From: Bacteroidales bacterium
Lineage (GTDB): Bacteria; Bacteroidota; Bacteroidia; Bacteroidales; UBA3824
Reading direction: 5' to 3'
DNA length: 64,000 nt
Assembly (NCBI GenBank): GCA_017417315.1
Contig: JAFPZK010000037.1
Coordinates: 25,405-89,404, forward strand
Part shown: positions 8,604 to 17,058 of the stretch, piece by piece
Layout of the letters: the number at the start of each line of letters is the position of its first letter
How positions within the stretch are numbered: position 1 is the stretch's first letter
Notes under the pieces: model-generated
The model's input: only the letters and a program-made list of their open reading frames with translations
Databases searched by the model: none
Told to the model about the DNA's origin: nothing
Program-made: the position numbers and the translations under genes

Positions 8604-9227
8604 TTACATTGTGCCTTCCGTATCGTCACCACCGGTTTCTGTGCCATTTGCCGCCTCAAAAATTACTTTCGTCCTGCCCCAAATCATAATGTTGCCAAAA
8701 CTCAGGTAAATTACAGAGCCTTTCGGAATTTTCTGACCTTTGACTGTTATGCCGTTTTTGGACGTGTCTTCCATTTTGAAAATGTATCCGCCGCCATGCG
8801 GCGATTTTTCAACATCAATGCGGGCATGGGCGCGGGACATTTTTTTGTCGGCTGTCTTAATCGGCAAAGTAGGTTTCTTGTTCGGTTCGTACTCTTTCGC
8901 CTCGCGTCCTAAGATATTTGTTCCAAATTCCAGTTTATGTGTCTTGCCGGTTTCTATTTCGCGGATTTGTCCCATGTCGGTAGCAATATCATTTGATTTT
9001 GTGTATATTTCGGTTTCAAGTTCCTCATTTTCAGTGCCGTCCGTGTCAGGGACGTTGTATCCGCCACCGTGATAATTTTTTGATGAACTTTGCATAAATT
9101 CAGAACCGTAGCCGACATATCCGCAACTTTTGCATGATATTTTTCTTCTTGAAACGTCGCTGCTGCCGTTCAAAAGCAGCGACAAATTCTTTTTGCATTT
9201 CGGGCATACCAATTTTAATGTCTGCAT
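8604..9227 (-). CDS. Zinc-ribbon plus FHA domain protein
   Basis: A 207-residue cytoplasmic phosphothreonine reader. An N-terminal zinc ribbon uses CPKC (Cys8, Cys11) and CKSC (Cys32, Cys35). A polar linker follows, then an FHA domain at about 95-190 with the conserved GR (107-108), SRAH (131-134) and NG (158-159) positions that contact phosphopeptides. FHA domains bind phosphothreonine, so the expected ligand is the kinase or one of its substrates. The gene lies 18 bases after the EF-hand-like gene and 64 bases before PP2C, inside the operon. Confidence 0.88.
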   Translation of the reverse strand: MQTLKLVCPKCKKNLSLLLNGSSDVSRRKISCKSCGYVGYGSEFMQSSSKNYHGGGYNVPDTDGTENEELETEIYTKSNDIATDMGQIREIETGKTHKLEFGTNILGREAKEYEPNKKPTLPIKTADKKMSRAHARIDVEKSPHGGGYIFKMEDTSKNGITVKGQKIPKGSVIYLSFGNIMIWGRTKVIFEAANGTETGGDDTEGTM

Positions 9228-9245
9228 TTTTCTGTTTTTTTAGGG

Positions 9246-10085
9246 TTAAACAAAACTGTCTACATCACCATCGTTGTCGAAATCGGAAAAGTCGGCAATA
9301 GCACCTTCCAAGTATTCCGCTCCGTCTAAATATACTTCAACCGGCTCATCGCAAATACTTGTCAAATCGTTAAGTTCTATGTTCCATTCCGATATGTCTG
9401 CGATGTCGTTTTCGTCCAAGATTCCATTCTCGTCAAGGTCGGTAATCAGCAAATCGAAATGTCCGTCTTGGTTCAAATCAAATAAGACGGCGGGCTGACC
9501 GTTCATATCGAGTTCCGCTATTATCGCCTTTTCGTCTTTGCCGAACTCACAATCCGCCAACTGAATGGAATTTACTTTGACGGGCGGTTCGGGGTCAACA
9601 TCAATTTTTGAAGGCGGCTCTTGGTGTCCGTAATACGCTTCATGTTCGATGTGTGCGGCATCATAGTCCACACGCGAATTAAAGTCCGCACGCTCGGCAG
9701 CCGACATGTCATTCCATTCGTTAGCGTAATATGTTCCGTAAACGTGGCCGCGCCATTCAAATACCCCGCCATCGCCTACTTGATGCCGTGCATCGCTAAA
9801 CGCCTCAGCGAAAGTCATTTCGTCGCTGACGTGCGCAATCGGGGCAAAAGTGGACGTTTCTAAAATTTCGCCATCAGGTTCGGGTTCGGCAACCAATACA
9901 CCGTCGTCTTCTGCGATGTCGGTTTTTAAAGGCTCTTCGTCGCCTGACGTGTTTTGCGAGAAGGCACTTGAAGTTGCAGCACCCGCAACACCTCCTCCTG
10001 CGGCATAACCGAATTTTGCCGCACCGCCGTTTTTACGGCTGTTCGACCTGCCGGTCGTCTCTGTGCTTGAAGTTTCGTCGCTCAT
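9246..10085 (-). CDS. Acidic protein with EF-hand-like calcium loops
   Basis: A 279-residue protein with no signal peptide. The N-terminus is Ser/Gly/Ala-rich with a small-residue stretch (about 25-42). A compact middle block (about 90-137) contains VGDGGVFEWRGHVYGTYY and looks like a conserved module I cannot name. The C-terminal third has Asp-rich loops resembling EF-hands or dockerin repeats: FDLNQDGHFD (about 202-211), DLDENGILDEND (about 216-227) and DFDNDGDVD (268-276). Calcium binding is inferred from these loops. Its place between kinase and FHA genes suggests a substrate or calcium-sensing partner. Confidence 0.7.
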   Translation of the reverse strand: MSDETSSTETTGRSNSRKNGGAAKFGYAAGGGVAGAATSSAFSQNTSGDEEPLKTDIAEDDGVLVAEPEPDGEILETSTFAPIAHVSDEMTFAEAFSDARHQVGDGGVFEWRGHVYGTYYANEWNDMSAAERADFNSRVDYDAAHIEHEAYYGHQEPPSKIDVDPEPPVKVNSIQLADCEFGKDEKAIIAELDMNGQPAVLFDLNQDGHFDLLITDLDENGILDENDIADISEWNIELNDLTSICDEPVEVYLDGAEYLEGAIADFSDFDNDGDVDSFV

Positions 10086-10100
10086 AATATTGAGTTAAGT

Positions 10101-11690
10101 TTAAAAATTATATAGTTTCTTTCGTTTGGATAAATATGTAAAATACATTATGCCTTTTGCCGCTTCTATTAATCCCATTACGAATACAAATATAAGCCAA
10201 GAGGAAAAATCACTTGTAATCAAGTAAAAAGCGGATACAGCGCAAAATCCAACTCCGCAGATTAGTTGCAATCCACGTTTTAAGGCGTATTGTTTGAAAC
10301 ATATTGACACCAATAGATAGTTGATGACAAATGCTGTCAATATGCTTCCTATTTCCCCTTCGCATTTATTAATGCCTGTAATTGTGGGAATTACGCCAAG
10401 CCAATAAAACAAACTTAGTAAAAATGATATTGGTGTAGATTCTTCATAAACAGCAGTCTCAGGATGTTCGTTGGTAATTTTTTGGTATTTTTCCTTTGCA
10501 CCGGGAAAATTGCTTTTAGCAGCATCTTCATACCACATAGCCGCCAATCCAAAATGCTGCTCAACACCGTTGCCTTTTTCGTAGCAGACACCCAAGTTGT
10601 ATTTTGCGTTTGGAAAATCTTTGTCCGCCGATTGCTTGAACAATTCAAATGCTCTTTGGTAATTCCCGTTTTTGTAAAATTCTTTTCCTTGGTCGTTTAA
10701 TTGTTCGGCAAAAGATTTTTGGGACAGTGTGTCGGTCTCTGATTGAGTGTTGTCTCCTCCTGAAACTTCCGATTCGGCTTCAAGAACTTTTTCTTCTGGC
10801 AATGCGGCAAGAAATTCGTCAACGGTTTGAAAACGATTCTTAACAGTTGGTTGCAACGCCTTTTCTATAACGGAAATTATATTATCAGGTACATTTTTCT
10901 TACGCAAAGTTTGTCCAAACAAGTTAAACTCATTAGGATTACTGAAAACTTTTTTCAAAACATTACTATCTCCCGTTAAGATCTTATAAAACAATGCTCC
11001 AATTGAATAAATATCCATTTGCGGGAGGAAAGTACCGTTAAATATATGATAATCAGCTACGCAATAATAACCTTGCGTTCCGCCTACCGGTGGCATAGAA
11101 GATTCTAATTTGTTATTATTGTCGAATGCTTTTGCAAGTCCAAAATCAATTAATACAACACCTTGATTTTCTGTAATCATAACATTATTCGGCGATAAAT
11201 CTAAGTGTAAAAATTTTGGACTATTTTTGTGTAAAACATTAACGGCATTTGCAATATTTCTTATTAATTCGACAGCTGCATCCATATCAATAACGTCGTA
11301 TTCTGCGATATATTTTCCTAAATTTTTGCCTTCCAAGTATTGCATCGTATAATAAGAAGTTCCGTTTTCGTCAAAAATATCTCCGACTTTTACTATATAA
11401 CCGCTGTTTATTCTTTTCAAATGTTTGACCTCTCTTTTGAAGTCTTTTATGCATTCAACCATATTTTCTTCTTGTGAGGGGATTGTTCTTACTGTTATTC
11501 CGTCAGTAGTATCACGATAATTGCCGTTTTTATAAAAGAACTCTTTGATGCAAATTTTTACGGGAATTTTTGCATCTGATTTTGATTCTGCTATATAAGT
11601 TTTGCCAAAAGTACCTTCTCCGCACATCTTTATTATTTTATATTTTCCATTTTTAAGAGTTGTACCCGGTTTCAGTTCCTCGTTTTTCAT
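10101..11690 (-). CDS. Membrane-anchored Ser/Thr protein kinase with Sel1-like repeat
   Basis: A Hanks-type kinase of 529 residues. The glycine loop is CGEGTFGKTY (about 23-32), and the likely ATP-binding lysine is Lys49 in ICIKEF. The catalytic loop is HLDLSPNN (162-169), an HLD variant of HRD that keeps Asp164 and Asn169. Asp182 lies in DFGLAK. The kinase domain ends near 300. A Sel1/TPR-like repeat follows (about 340-400, NAKYNLGVCYEKGNGV), then about four hydrophobic segments (about 428-515) that anchor the protein. It is 17 bases after the caspase-like gene. Catalytic residues are present, so it should be active toward FHA partners or the EF-hand-like protein. Confidence 0.9.
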   Translation of the reverse strand: MKNEELKPGTTLKNGKYKIIKMCGEGTFGKTYIAESKSDAKIPVKICIKEFFYKNGNYRDTTDGITVRTIPSQEENMVECIKDFKREVKHLKRINSGYIVKVGDIFDENGTSYYTMQYLEGKNLGKYIAEYDVIDMDAAVELIRNIANAVNVLHKNSPKFLHLDLSPNNVMITENQGVVLIDFGLAKAFDNNNKLESSMPPVGGTQGYYCVADYHIFNGTFLPQMDIYSIGALFYKILTGDSNVLKKVFSNPNEFNLFGQTLRKKNVPDNIISVIEKALQPTVKNRFQTVDEFLAALPEEKVLEAESEVSGGDNTQSETDTLSQKSFAEQLNDQGKEFYKNGNYQRAFELFKQSADKDFPNAKYNLGVCYEKGNGVEQHFGLAAMWYEDAAKSNFPGAKEKYQKITNEHPETAVYEESTPISFLLSLFYWLGVIPTITGINKCEGEIGSILTAFVINYLLVSICFKQYALKRGLQLICGVGFCAVSAFYLITSDFSSWLIFVFVMGLIEAAKGIMYFTYLSKRKKLYNF

Positions 11691-11707
11691 ATTTCCGTTC
11701 TCCTTTT

Positions 11708-12442
11708 TTAAAACTTGTTCAACACCATATTGCCATCAAATTTTCCCCACATGACTGGGTGCTGGTTGCCGTTGGTTTTGTAGATTACGTTTTTGCTAAC
11801 GTATTCAAAAAGTTCTTTTGCCGTAACTTTACGGTCTGAATTTTTGTCAGCCTTGCCTTTCAGACCCGAAAGAAGATAAGCCGTAAAGTGACCGTTAGCC
11901 ATAAAAGGGCTTTCCTGCGAATATTCATTTGCGCGGCTCGACAAAAAGAGCAGAACTTCCGATGACGAAAACGCGGAATTTGCATCATCGGAATTTGTAT
12001 TGCCGCCGGTCAAACCGCCTGAATGACAGGCATCTGCAAAAATAATTTTATACTTTGCGGAACTTTTTTTGAAGATGTCCTTTACTTCTTCATACGAAAG
12101 TTTGGATGCTTGATTTCCGTTTTGAGTGTCATACAGACAAAATCCGCCTTCATAACCGTGTCCCGAAAAAAAGAATACCACCATGTCGTTTTCCCTTGCT
12201 TTTGAAAACTCCGCTTTCAGGCTTCTGACGATTTCCGCCTTGGTAGCATATCTGCCGGTAATTGTTACGACACTTGATGTTTTCGTCTTGAAAAATTGCG
12301 AAACGGCTTTCGCATCTTTCCCGGGCAAAAGCAGTGAGTTGGTATAGCGGTAGTTGTCCACGCCGACAGAAACGACGTAGATGTTTTGCGCAAAAATCTT
12401 TTGACAAAACAAAAACAACAATATGGTCAGGATTTTTTTCAT
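11708..12442 (-). CDS. Exported caspase-like (peptidase C14) protease
   Basis: A 244-residue caspase-fold protein with a signal peptide (MKKILTILLFLFCQKIFAQ), so predicted to work outside the cytoplasm. The dyad is in place: His95 in FFSGHGYEGG and Cys139 in FADACHSGG. The first strand, IYVVSVGVDNYRY, and a VVFFFSGH strand fit metacaspase or orthocaspase folds. There is one catalytic domain and no visible adaptor domain. The start overlaps the stop of the FHA membrane gene (ATGA, 12439-12442). Export is unusual beside cytoplasmic kinase and phosphatase domains, implying signalling across the membrane. Proteolytic activity and target are inferred. Confidence 0.9.
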   Translation of the reverse strand: MKKILTILLFLFCQKIFAQNIYVVSVGVDNYRYTNSLLLPGKDAKAVSQFFKTKTSSVVTITGRYATKAEIVRSLKAEFSKARENDMVVFFFSGHGYEGGFCLYDTQNGNQASKLSYEEVKDIFKKSSAKYKIIFADACHSGGLTGGNTNSDDANSAFSSSEVLLFLSSRANEYSQESPFMANGHFTAYLLSGLKGKADKNSDRKVTAKELFEYVSKNVIYKTNGNQHPVMWGKFDGNMVLNKF

Positions 12443-13098
12443 TTTATAATTTTTTTACAATGGGGACATTTACAACCAACCATTTCAAAACTCTCCGGCG
12501 GTTTGTCTCCGATAAACTTCTTACAATTACCGTCAATGTAATTAATTTGGAGATTGTTTTTGTTCTTGATTATTTGGTCGTTTGTCTGTTCGCATATTTT
12601 TTTTGCTACTTTATAGGATATAAAAAATGCTATTGCTGCAACCCCAATTGTCAATCCCCAACTAAGGAGATCAGACTTTTCTGTTGTGGCTAATTTTGTT
12701 ATTATACCGCTGATCAAAGTTGGTAAAGCACGTACATAACCTAACATATTCAACTTGGTTTTTAGTTGCGAATCGGCTTTTTGATAGCAGGTATAAACAT
12801 GCCTTAAATGGTCGGGAAAATGCGATTCCGGCGGAGTTGGCGGAGAGTTTTTAGACCCATTCGTCTGCGGAAAACACTCATCTATGCTAAGTGGGAAATT
12901 AGGTCCGAGCATAATTTTATCCGCTTTTGTAACTTTGCATTTTACTATTGAGATACCGTTCACAAAAGTTCCATTTCGACTGTCTAAATCCTCGATTTCA
13001 AACGTATTGGTATCTATTTTTGTAAGTTTACAATGCTTTCTGCTAACCATAGGATCTGTAATCACAAACGGTTGTTGACCTTCTTTTCCGATTATCAT
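12439..13098 (-). CDS. FHA domain protein with membrane segment and C-terminal cysteine cluster
   Basis: First gene of the signalling operon. I place the start at ATG 13098 (219 residues) because MIIGKEGQQPFVITDPMVSR is where an FHA fold begins; an in-frame extension to 13215 exists but adds sequence unlike the family. The FHA domain covers about 1-75, with SRKH (19-22) and RNGTFVNG (41-48) as phosphopeptide-contact motifs. A Pro-rich linker, a hydrophobic stretch near 118-135 and a clear membrane segment (about 145-163) follow. The tail ends in CKCPHC (209-214), a likely zinc site. Reading: a membrane-tethered phosphothreonine sensor coupled to the caspase-like gene. Confidence 0.8.
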   Translation of the reverse strand: MIIGKEGQQPFVITDPMVSRKHCKLTKIDTNTFEIEDLDSRNGTFVNGISIVKCKVTKADKIMLGPNFPLSIDECFPQTNGSKNSPPTPPESHFPDHLRHVYTCYQKADSQLKTKLNMLGYVRALPTLISGIITKLATTEKSDLLSWGLTIGVAAIAFFISYKVAKKICEQTNDQIIKNKNNLQINYIDGNCKKFIGDKPPESFEMVGCKCPHCKKIIK

Positions 13099-13215
13099 TT
13101 GTATAAAAGATTGCTCCGCCGAACACTTCCCCAAACTCGGAATTAAACAAAAAAAGACGTGGGAGTTTTTACATTCACTTATCCCACTATTCCGAGCCTT
13201 CGCATTGCTTTGCAA

Positions 13216-13446
13216 GATAGGATAAGCAACATAAAAAGCCCGCGCGTCTTAACTATATAAAAGGTACCCCATACCCTAAAAGGTACAGAAAACCTATTTA
13301 TATACCATACACACGGACATTTGTTGCCGTATCCTCTACCTTGCTCAAAGTTGCGAAGTTTGGAATAGTAGAGTTCGCGTCAATAAACGTCCTAAAACAG
13401 AATCAGCCACCGGCTATTTGCCGGACTTATCCGCTCTGCAAATATA
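13216..13446 (-). other. Structured upstream region of the signalling operon (candidate leader RNA)
   Basis: This gene-free stretch has a minus-strand -7 box, TATATTTG (13439-13446), but no clear -33 box at the right distance. Downstream on the minus strand lie hairpins: CCGGC/GCCGG around a five-base loop (13410-13424), CTCTAC/GTAGAG (13334-13373), and a GC-rich patch followed by a T-run near 13240. The 9-mer AAAAGGTAC occurs twice (about 13259-13296). If transcribed, the leader would be over 300 bases long before the chosen start at 13098. I recognise no known riboswitch; it could equally hold a small RNA. Confidence 0.4.
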
Positions 13447-13611
13447 ACGTAAATTTTTAAAAGATATTCTAAAAAACGAAAGTTTTTTTTGAAAAAATCC
13501 ACGACAGTTTCATTTAACCTTTATTTTTGTAGAGCCGCAATGCTTGCGGCTCAAACCCACATCTAAATTACTGTAAATCAATCTTTTCGTTATTATACAA
13601 TGTAATTTTTT

Positions 13612-13630
13612 ACACTTTTTCGGGGGAATA
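13612..13630. repeat. Right copy of the 19-bp direct repeat flanking the signalling island
   Basis: ACACTTTTTCGGGGGAATA is identical to 6341-6359 and in the same orientation, 7.27 kb away. It lies between the operon's upstream region and the BspA terminator. Confidence 0.8.
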
Positions 13631-13640
13631 ATAAAAAAAA

Positions 13641-13674
13641 TACGAGGCTGCCTACATTTTTAGACAACCTCGTA
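13641..13674 (-). terminator. Terminator of the BspA-like gene
   Basis: A seven-base-pair outer stem (TACGAGG/CCTCGTA) with an inner CTA/TAG pair is followed on the minus strand by a U-run (eight A on the plus strand at 13633-13640). It lies 22 bases after the gene's end. Confidence 0.75.
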
Positions 13675-13695
13675 AACTTATTTTAGAGAAACTTT

Positions 13696-15511
13696 TTATT
13701 TCGCCATTACCTTGTAACTTTTACCGCCTAAAATCACAATCACAATGCCGTTTGCGTTAAGACGGATTTCTTCTTTGTCAGACTTAGTGGTTGAAGTTTT
13801 TAACGTTCTGCCGCCAAGGTCTACAATCTTATATTCTAAACCTGAACGCTCAGACTCAATAAAAATCACGCCGTTGTATGACCAAACTTTTACGCCCGAA
13901 GCAGGAATAATTTCCGAAACAGGTGTCGGTACGTTTTCTTTTACAGTAACTTTCAATTCCGTTGAAAGTCCGCTATAAGTTACCGTCAAAGTCTGCTCAC
14001 CGGCTTTGGTGTTGTCAAAACCAGTGATTTCGGCTTTTGAAAGGTCTACGTCTTCGGTAGAATTGTTGTTGTATTTTACTGTTAAAACGCCGTTTTCAGC
14101 AATAAATTCATCGCCTTCGGTGTACTCGGTTTTGGGAGCGGTTTTTATCTCCAAAGAAACTGCCTTCAATTCCGAAAAATATCCCGGATTGTCTTTGCCG
14201 CCGTCAATTTTAGCATAGTTTACTCCGAGTGTTGCCTCGGTTTCGTCATCGTATTTTGTGCCGTTCATGCCTTCAAGTTTGCTGCAAAAACGGAACATCG
14301 CGCCTGAAACTTCAACTTTTTCGGTCGTCCATTTGTCAGAAACCAAGATTGTTTTGAGGTCGCCGCAACCTTTAAACATCTCATACATATCTCTGACGTT
14401 TGCAGTATTGAAACCGCGCAAATCAAGCATTGTAACCTTATTTCCATAAAACATACATCTCATGTCGGTTACATTTTCGGTGTTGACGTTTTCCAAACCT
14501 GAAATTTCTGTAACCCCGGTGCAGTTATAAAACCAATAATAACACCTTGTAGGCTGAAAATCTGCAAACGACTTGTCGATAACTATCTTTTTAACGTTTT
14601 TAGCATCGGTAACTTCGCTTGCAATCCAAACCTCTGATGTCGTTTTTTCGGCGTTGATTTCTTTTGCGCCGTCAGGAAGTGTTTTAGAGTAGCCCAACGT
14701 CAAAACGCCGGTTTCAGAGTCGAATTTCGCATACGTAAGCGGGGCTTCAAAACCTGCCTCGCCGGATTTGGTCAAATAGCCGGGATTGTCTTTGCCGCCG
14801 TCAATCTGAGCATATTTTATGTCTGACTCTGTGCAGTGTGTGCCTTTGCCGCCGTAAAGTTTTTTGCAAAGATTAAAAATCGATTTGTAATCTTTTACCG
14901 CAGATGTATTCCATTTTTCAGAAACGTAAATGGTTTTGAGGTTTGCGCAGTTGTTGAACATCGACGCCATAGACGTTACTTTCTTGGTGTTAAAACTGCT
15001 CAAATCAAGCGTTACAAGGCTTGTGCAGTTGACAAACATATCGGACATATATTGTACGTTTGAAGTGTTGAAACTGCTCAAATCAAGGCTTTTAAGACTT
15101 TCGCAACCGTCAAACATACAAGACATAGTTGTTACTTTTGCCGTATTAAAACTGCTGAGGTCAAGGCTTGCAAGTTTTGCGCAGGCATTAAACATGTATT
15201 GCATCTCAGTAACATTTTCCGTGTTGAGGTTTTCCATACCCGAAATTTCGACAAGTTCTTTAAAACTGCTAAAAAACTTGCTTAAACTTGTAGGCATCAA
15301 ATACGACCTTGGTAATAGAAGAGCATACATCTGACGGCCATCTGCTGTCAGTAACGCTGTTTCTGATAGGATAATCACCTGTCGCCTTTTTTGAATCAAA
15401 CTTGAATGTTGCAACGCCGTCTTTTACGGTTACGTATGCCTCTTGTGCATTTGCTGCAACATTTAAGAGCATAAGGCAAATTAATACCAGAAAGAAAGTA
15501 ATTTTTCTCAT
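13696..15511 (-). pseudogene. BspA-like leucine-rich repeat surface protein, frameshifted
   Basis: A secreted BspA/DUF285-type protein. The signal peptide and N-terminus (MRKITFFLVLICLMLLNVAANA) start at 15511, but that frame stops near 15269. The rest continues in another frame from about 15300. The second repeat block reads KSFADFQPTRCYYWF where the first has only a residue or two before PTSLSKFF, so about 16-19 bases appear to be missing, which explains the shift. Intact downstream parts are DUF285 repeats (many MFxxCxxLKxLDLSxFNT units), an Ig-like domain (TYTEGDEFIAENGVLTVKYN) and a C-terminal type IX sorting-like domain. Such proteins bind host or matrix surfaces. Phase variation is possible, but there is no simple repeat at the junction. 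Confidence 0.8.
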
Positions 15512-15555
15512 TGTTTTATTATTTTGTTTTAAAATGATTATTAGTCTTGATAAAA

Positions 15556-15600
15556 AAAAAACGGTTTTTCCTTAGTTTGACAAAGAAAAAACCGTTTTTT
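15556..15600. terminator. Bidirectional hairpin terminator after the tRNA-Asp genes
   Basis: The arms AAAAAACGGTTTTTC and GAAAAAACCGTTTTTT pair around a loop of about 14 bases. It lies between the tRNA pair and the BspA-like gene, both on the minus strand. Confidence 0.8.
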
Positions 15601-15617
15601 TGATGATTACTGATTAG

Positions 15618-15691
15618 CGGTCCGGACGAGACTCGAACTCGCGACCCCATGCGTGACAGGCATGTATTCTAACCAACTGAACTACCGAACC
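15618..15691 (-). tRNA. tRNA-Asp (GTC), copy 2
   Basis: A 74-base tRNA with GGTTCGG/CCGGACC acceptor arms, T-loop GTTCGAGTC, anticodon GTC in CCTGTCACG, and discriminator G. CCA is not encoded. The sequence is identical to the copy at 15721-15794, and the two are co-oriented 29 bases apart. Confidence 0.97.
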
Positions 15692-15720
15692 AAAATCAAG
15701 AAAAAGATCATTACTGTTGG

Positions 15721-15794
15721 CGGTCCGGACGAGACTCGAACTCGCGACCCCATGCGTGACAGGCATGTATTCTAACCAACTGAACTACCGAACC
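15721..15794 (-). tRNA. tRNA-Asp (GTC), copy 1
   Basis: Identical in sequence to the downstream copy. Being nearest the promoter, it is transcribed first, and both probably come from one precursor starting near 15847. Confidence 0.97.
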
Positions 15795-15853
15795 TAATTT
15801 TGCAATCGTCTTAACTTTGTTTTTAACAACCATTTTTCCTCTCGATTGCGGTG

Positions 15854-15884
15854 CAAAGGTAAGTACTATTTTTAATTCTGCAAA
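15854..15884 (-). promoter_or_regulatory. Promoter of the tRNA-Asp pair
   Basis: On the minus strand, TTTG (15881-15884) and TACCTTTG (15854-15861) are exactly 19 bases apart, a perfect Bacteroidota promoter. Confidence 0.8.
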
Positions 15885-15955
15885 ATTTTTTTTTATTTTT
15901 TTTTCATTTTTTTTTATAACACTTGATTGTCAAAATGTTATAAAAGATAAAAAAA

Positions 15956-17026
15956 CTAATAATTCAGTGCCGGAACCGACCCCATAAAGTCAACCGAGAA
16001 ACTTACGGCTTTCATATCAACAACAGTTACGCCTTTGCTGACCGAAGTATAGATGATTTTGCCGTCAGATAAATAAATGCCGATTATAGGGTAATTATTA
16101 CCTTTTTTATAGAAAACTACGTCGCCGAATTTAAGTTTGGATTTCGAGGTTTTTGAAAGATTTTTCTGCATTTTTTCGGGCGAACGGCTCAGAAGTATTT
16201 TGCAGGCGTTTTCAAAAACTCCGCTTACGAATCCGGCAGCGTCCGCTCCTACCCCTTTTTGTGAAAGTCCCGACTGATAAGGCGTGCCGAGCCAAGAATG
16301 AATTTCTTTCAAAATCGTCAAATCTTCTTTCCCCGAAAATGTAACGCCGAAATCCTTTGAATATTGCGCATACAAATCCTCGATATTTTCGCTTTTTTTA
16401 TTGTCTTTTTTATTCTTGTCGATGCCGCTGACGATACTATTTGAAGTGGATTTTTCTTCCTCGTTTTTACCGCTGCGGTTGTCAAGTTGTTTTACTCGTC
16501 CCGCCGAATAAAAGTTCTTTTTATAATACGAAGAATTAAGATTGTCGGTTTTAACGCCAACGTTTTTTGATGTTGCCGAATGAATGAAAACATCGTTAGC
16601 CAAATATATGGCAACGTGATAAATGCTGCCCTTGTCGTTAGCAAAAAACAGCAAATCCCCACACTCCAATTCGTTTCTGCCCACTTTGTTGACGTTAACA
16701 ACCATCGAGGAAGACGTGCGTTGAAGTTTAATGTTGTAAACATTGTTGTAAACGCCGGACACAAAACCGGAACAATCAGTGCCTTTGCCCTTGTTTGAAG
16801 CACCGTATTTGTAAGGAGTACCAAGCCAAGAGGAGACTTCTTTAAGAAGTTTCAAATCCTCAGTACCTTTGAAAGTAGTGCCGAGTTTTTTTGAGTATTT
16901 GTCATAATCGCCTTTCAAAACATCGGCAGTATTAGTTACTATAAACGGCAATTCAGGGTCGATAGCGTGTGCTTTAACGCCGCAGAAAAGTCCCAAAAAC
17001 GCTAAAAGTAAAATTTTTCTTTTCAT
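15956..17026 (-). CDS. Secreted NlpC/P60 protein with one active and one degenerate domain
   Basis: A 356-residue exported peptidoglycan endopeptidase. The start is ATG 17026, giving the signal peptide MKRKILLLAFLGLFCGVKAHA; an upstream in-frame TTG is less likely. Domain 1 (about 40-180) has the full triad: Cys85 in GTDCSGF, His137 in YHVAIYL and His149 in FIHSAT. Domain 2 (about 218-356) is clearly its copy (LGTPYQSGLSQKGVG), but the equivalent positions are Ala263, Ile314 and Tyr326. All three catalytic residues are lost while the fold motifs remain. Family knowledge: NlpC/P60 cleaves D-Glu-meso-DAP bonds. Domain 2 probably binds rather than cuts. Confidence 0.9.
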   Translation of the reverse strand: MKRKILLLAFLGLFCGVKAHAIDPELPFIVTNTADVLKGDYDKYSKKLGTTFKGTEDLKLLKEVSSWLGTPYKYGASNKGKGTDCSGFVSGVYNNVYNIKLQRTSSSMVVNVNKVGRNELECGDLLFFANDKGSIYHVAIYLANDVFIHSATSKNVGVKTDNLNSSYYKKNFYSAGRVKQLDNRSGKNEEEKSTSNSIVSGIDKNKKDNKKSENIEDLYAQYSKDFGVTFSGKEDLTILKEIHSWLGTPYQSGLSQKGVGADAAGFVSGVFENACKILLSRSPEKMQKNLSKTSKSKLKFGDVVFYKKGNNYPIIGIYLSDGKIIYTSVSKGVTVVDMKAVSFSVDFMGSVPALNY

Positions 17027-17058
17027 ATTTTCAATTTTTTTTTGTGATAATTTTTTTG

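Noticed and set aside
13099..13215. 39-residue N-terminal extension of the first FHA protein
   Set aside because: The FHA fold begins at the later Met and the extension has no family match. A real leader peptide cannot be excluded.
13641..13674. Palindrome next to the right 19-bp repeat as a transposon end
   Set aside because: It has the A-run and position of an ordinary terminator for the BspA-like gene, and no matching end exists at 6341.
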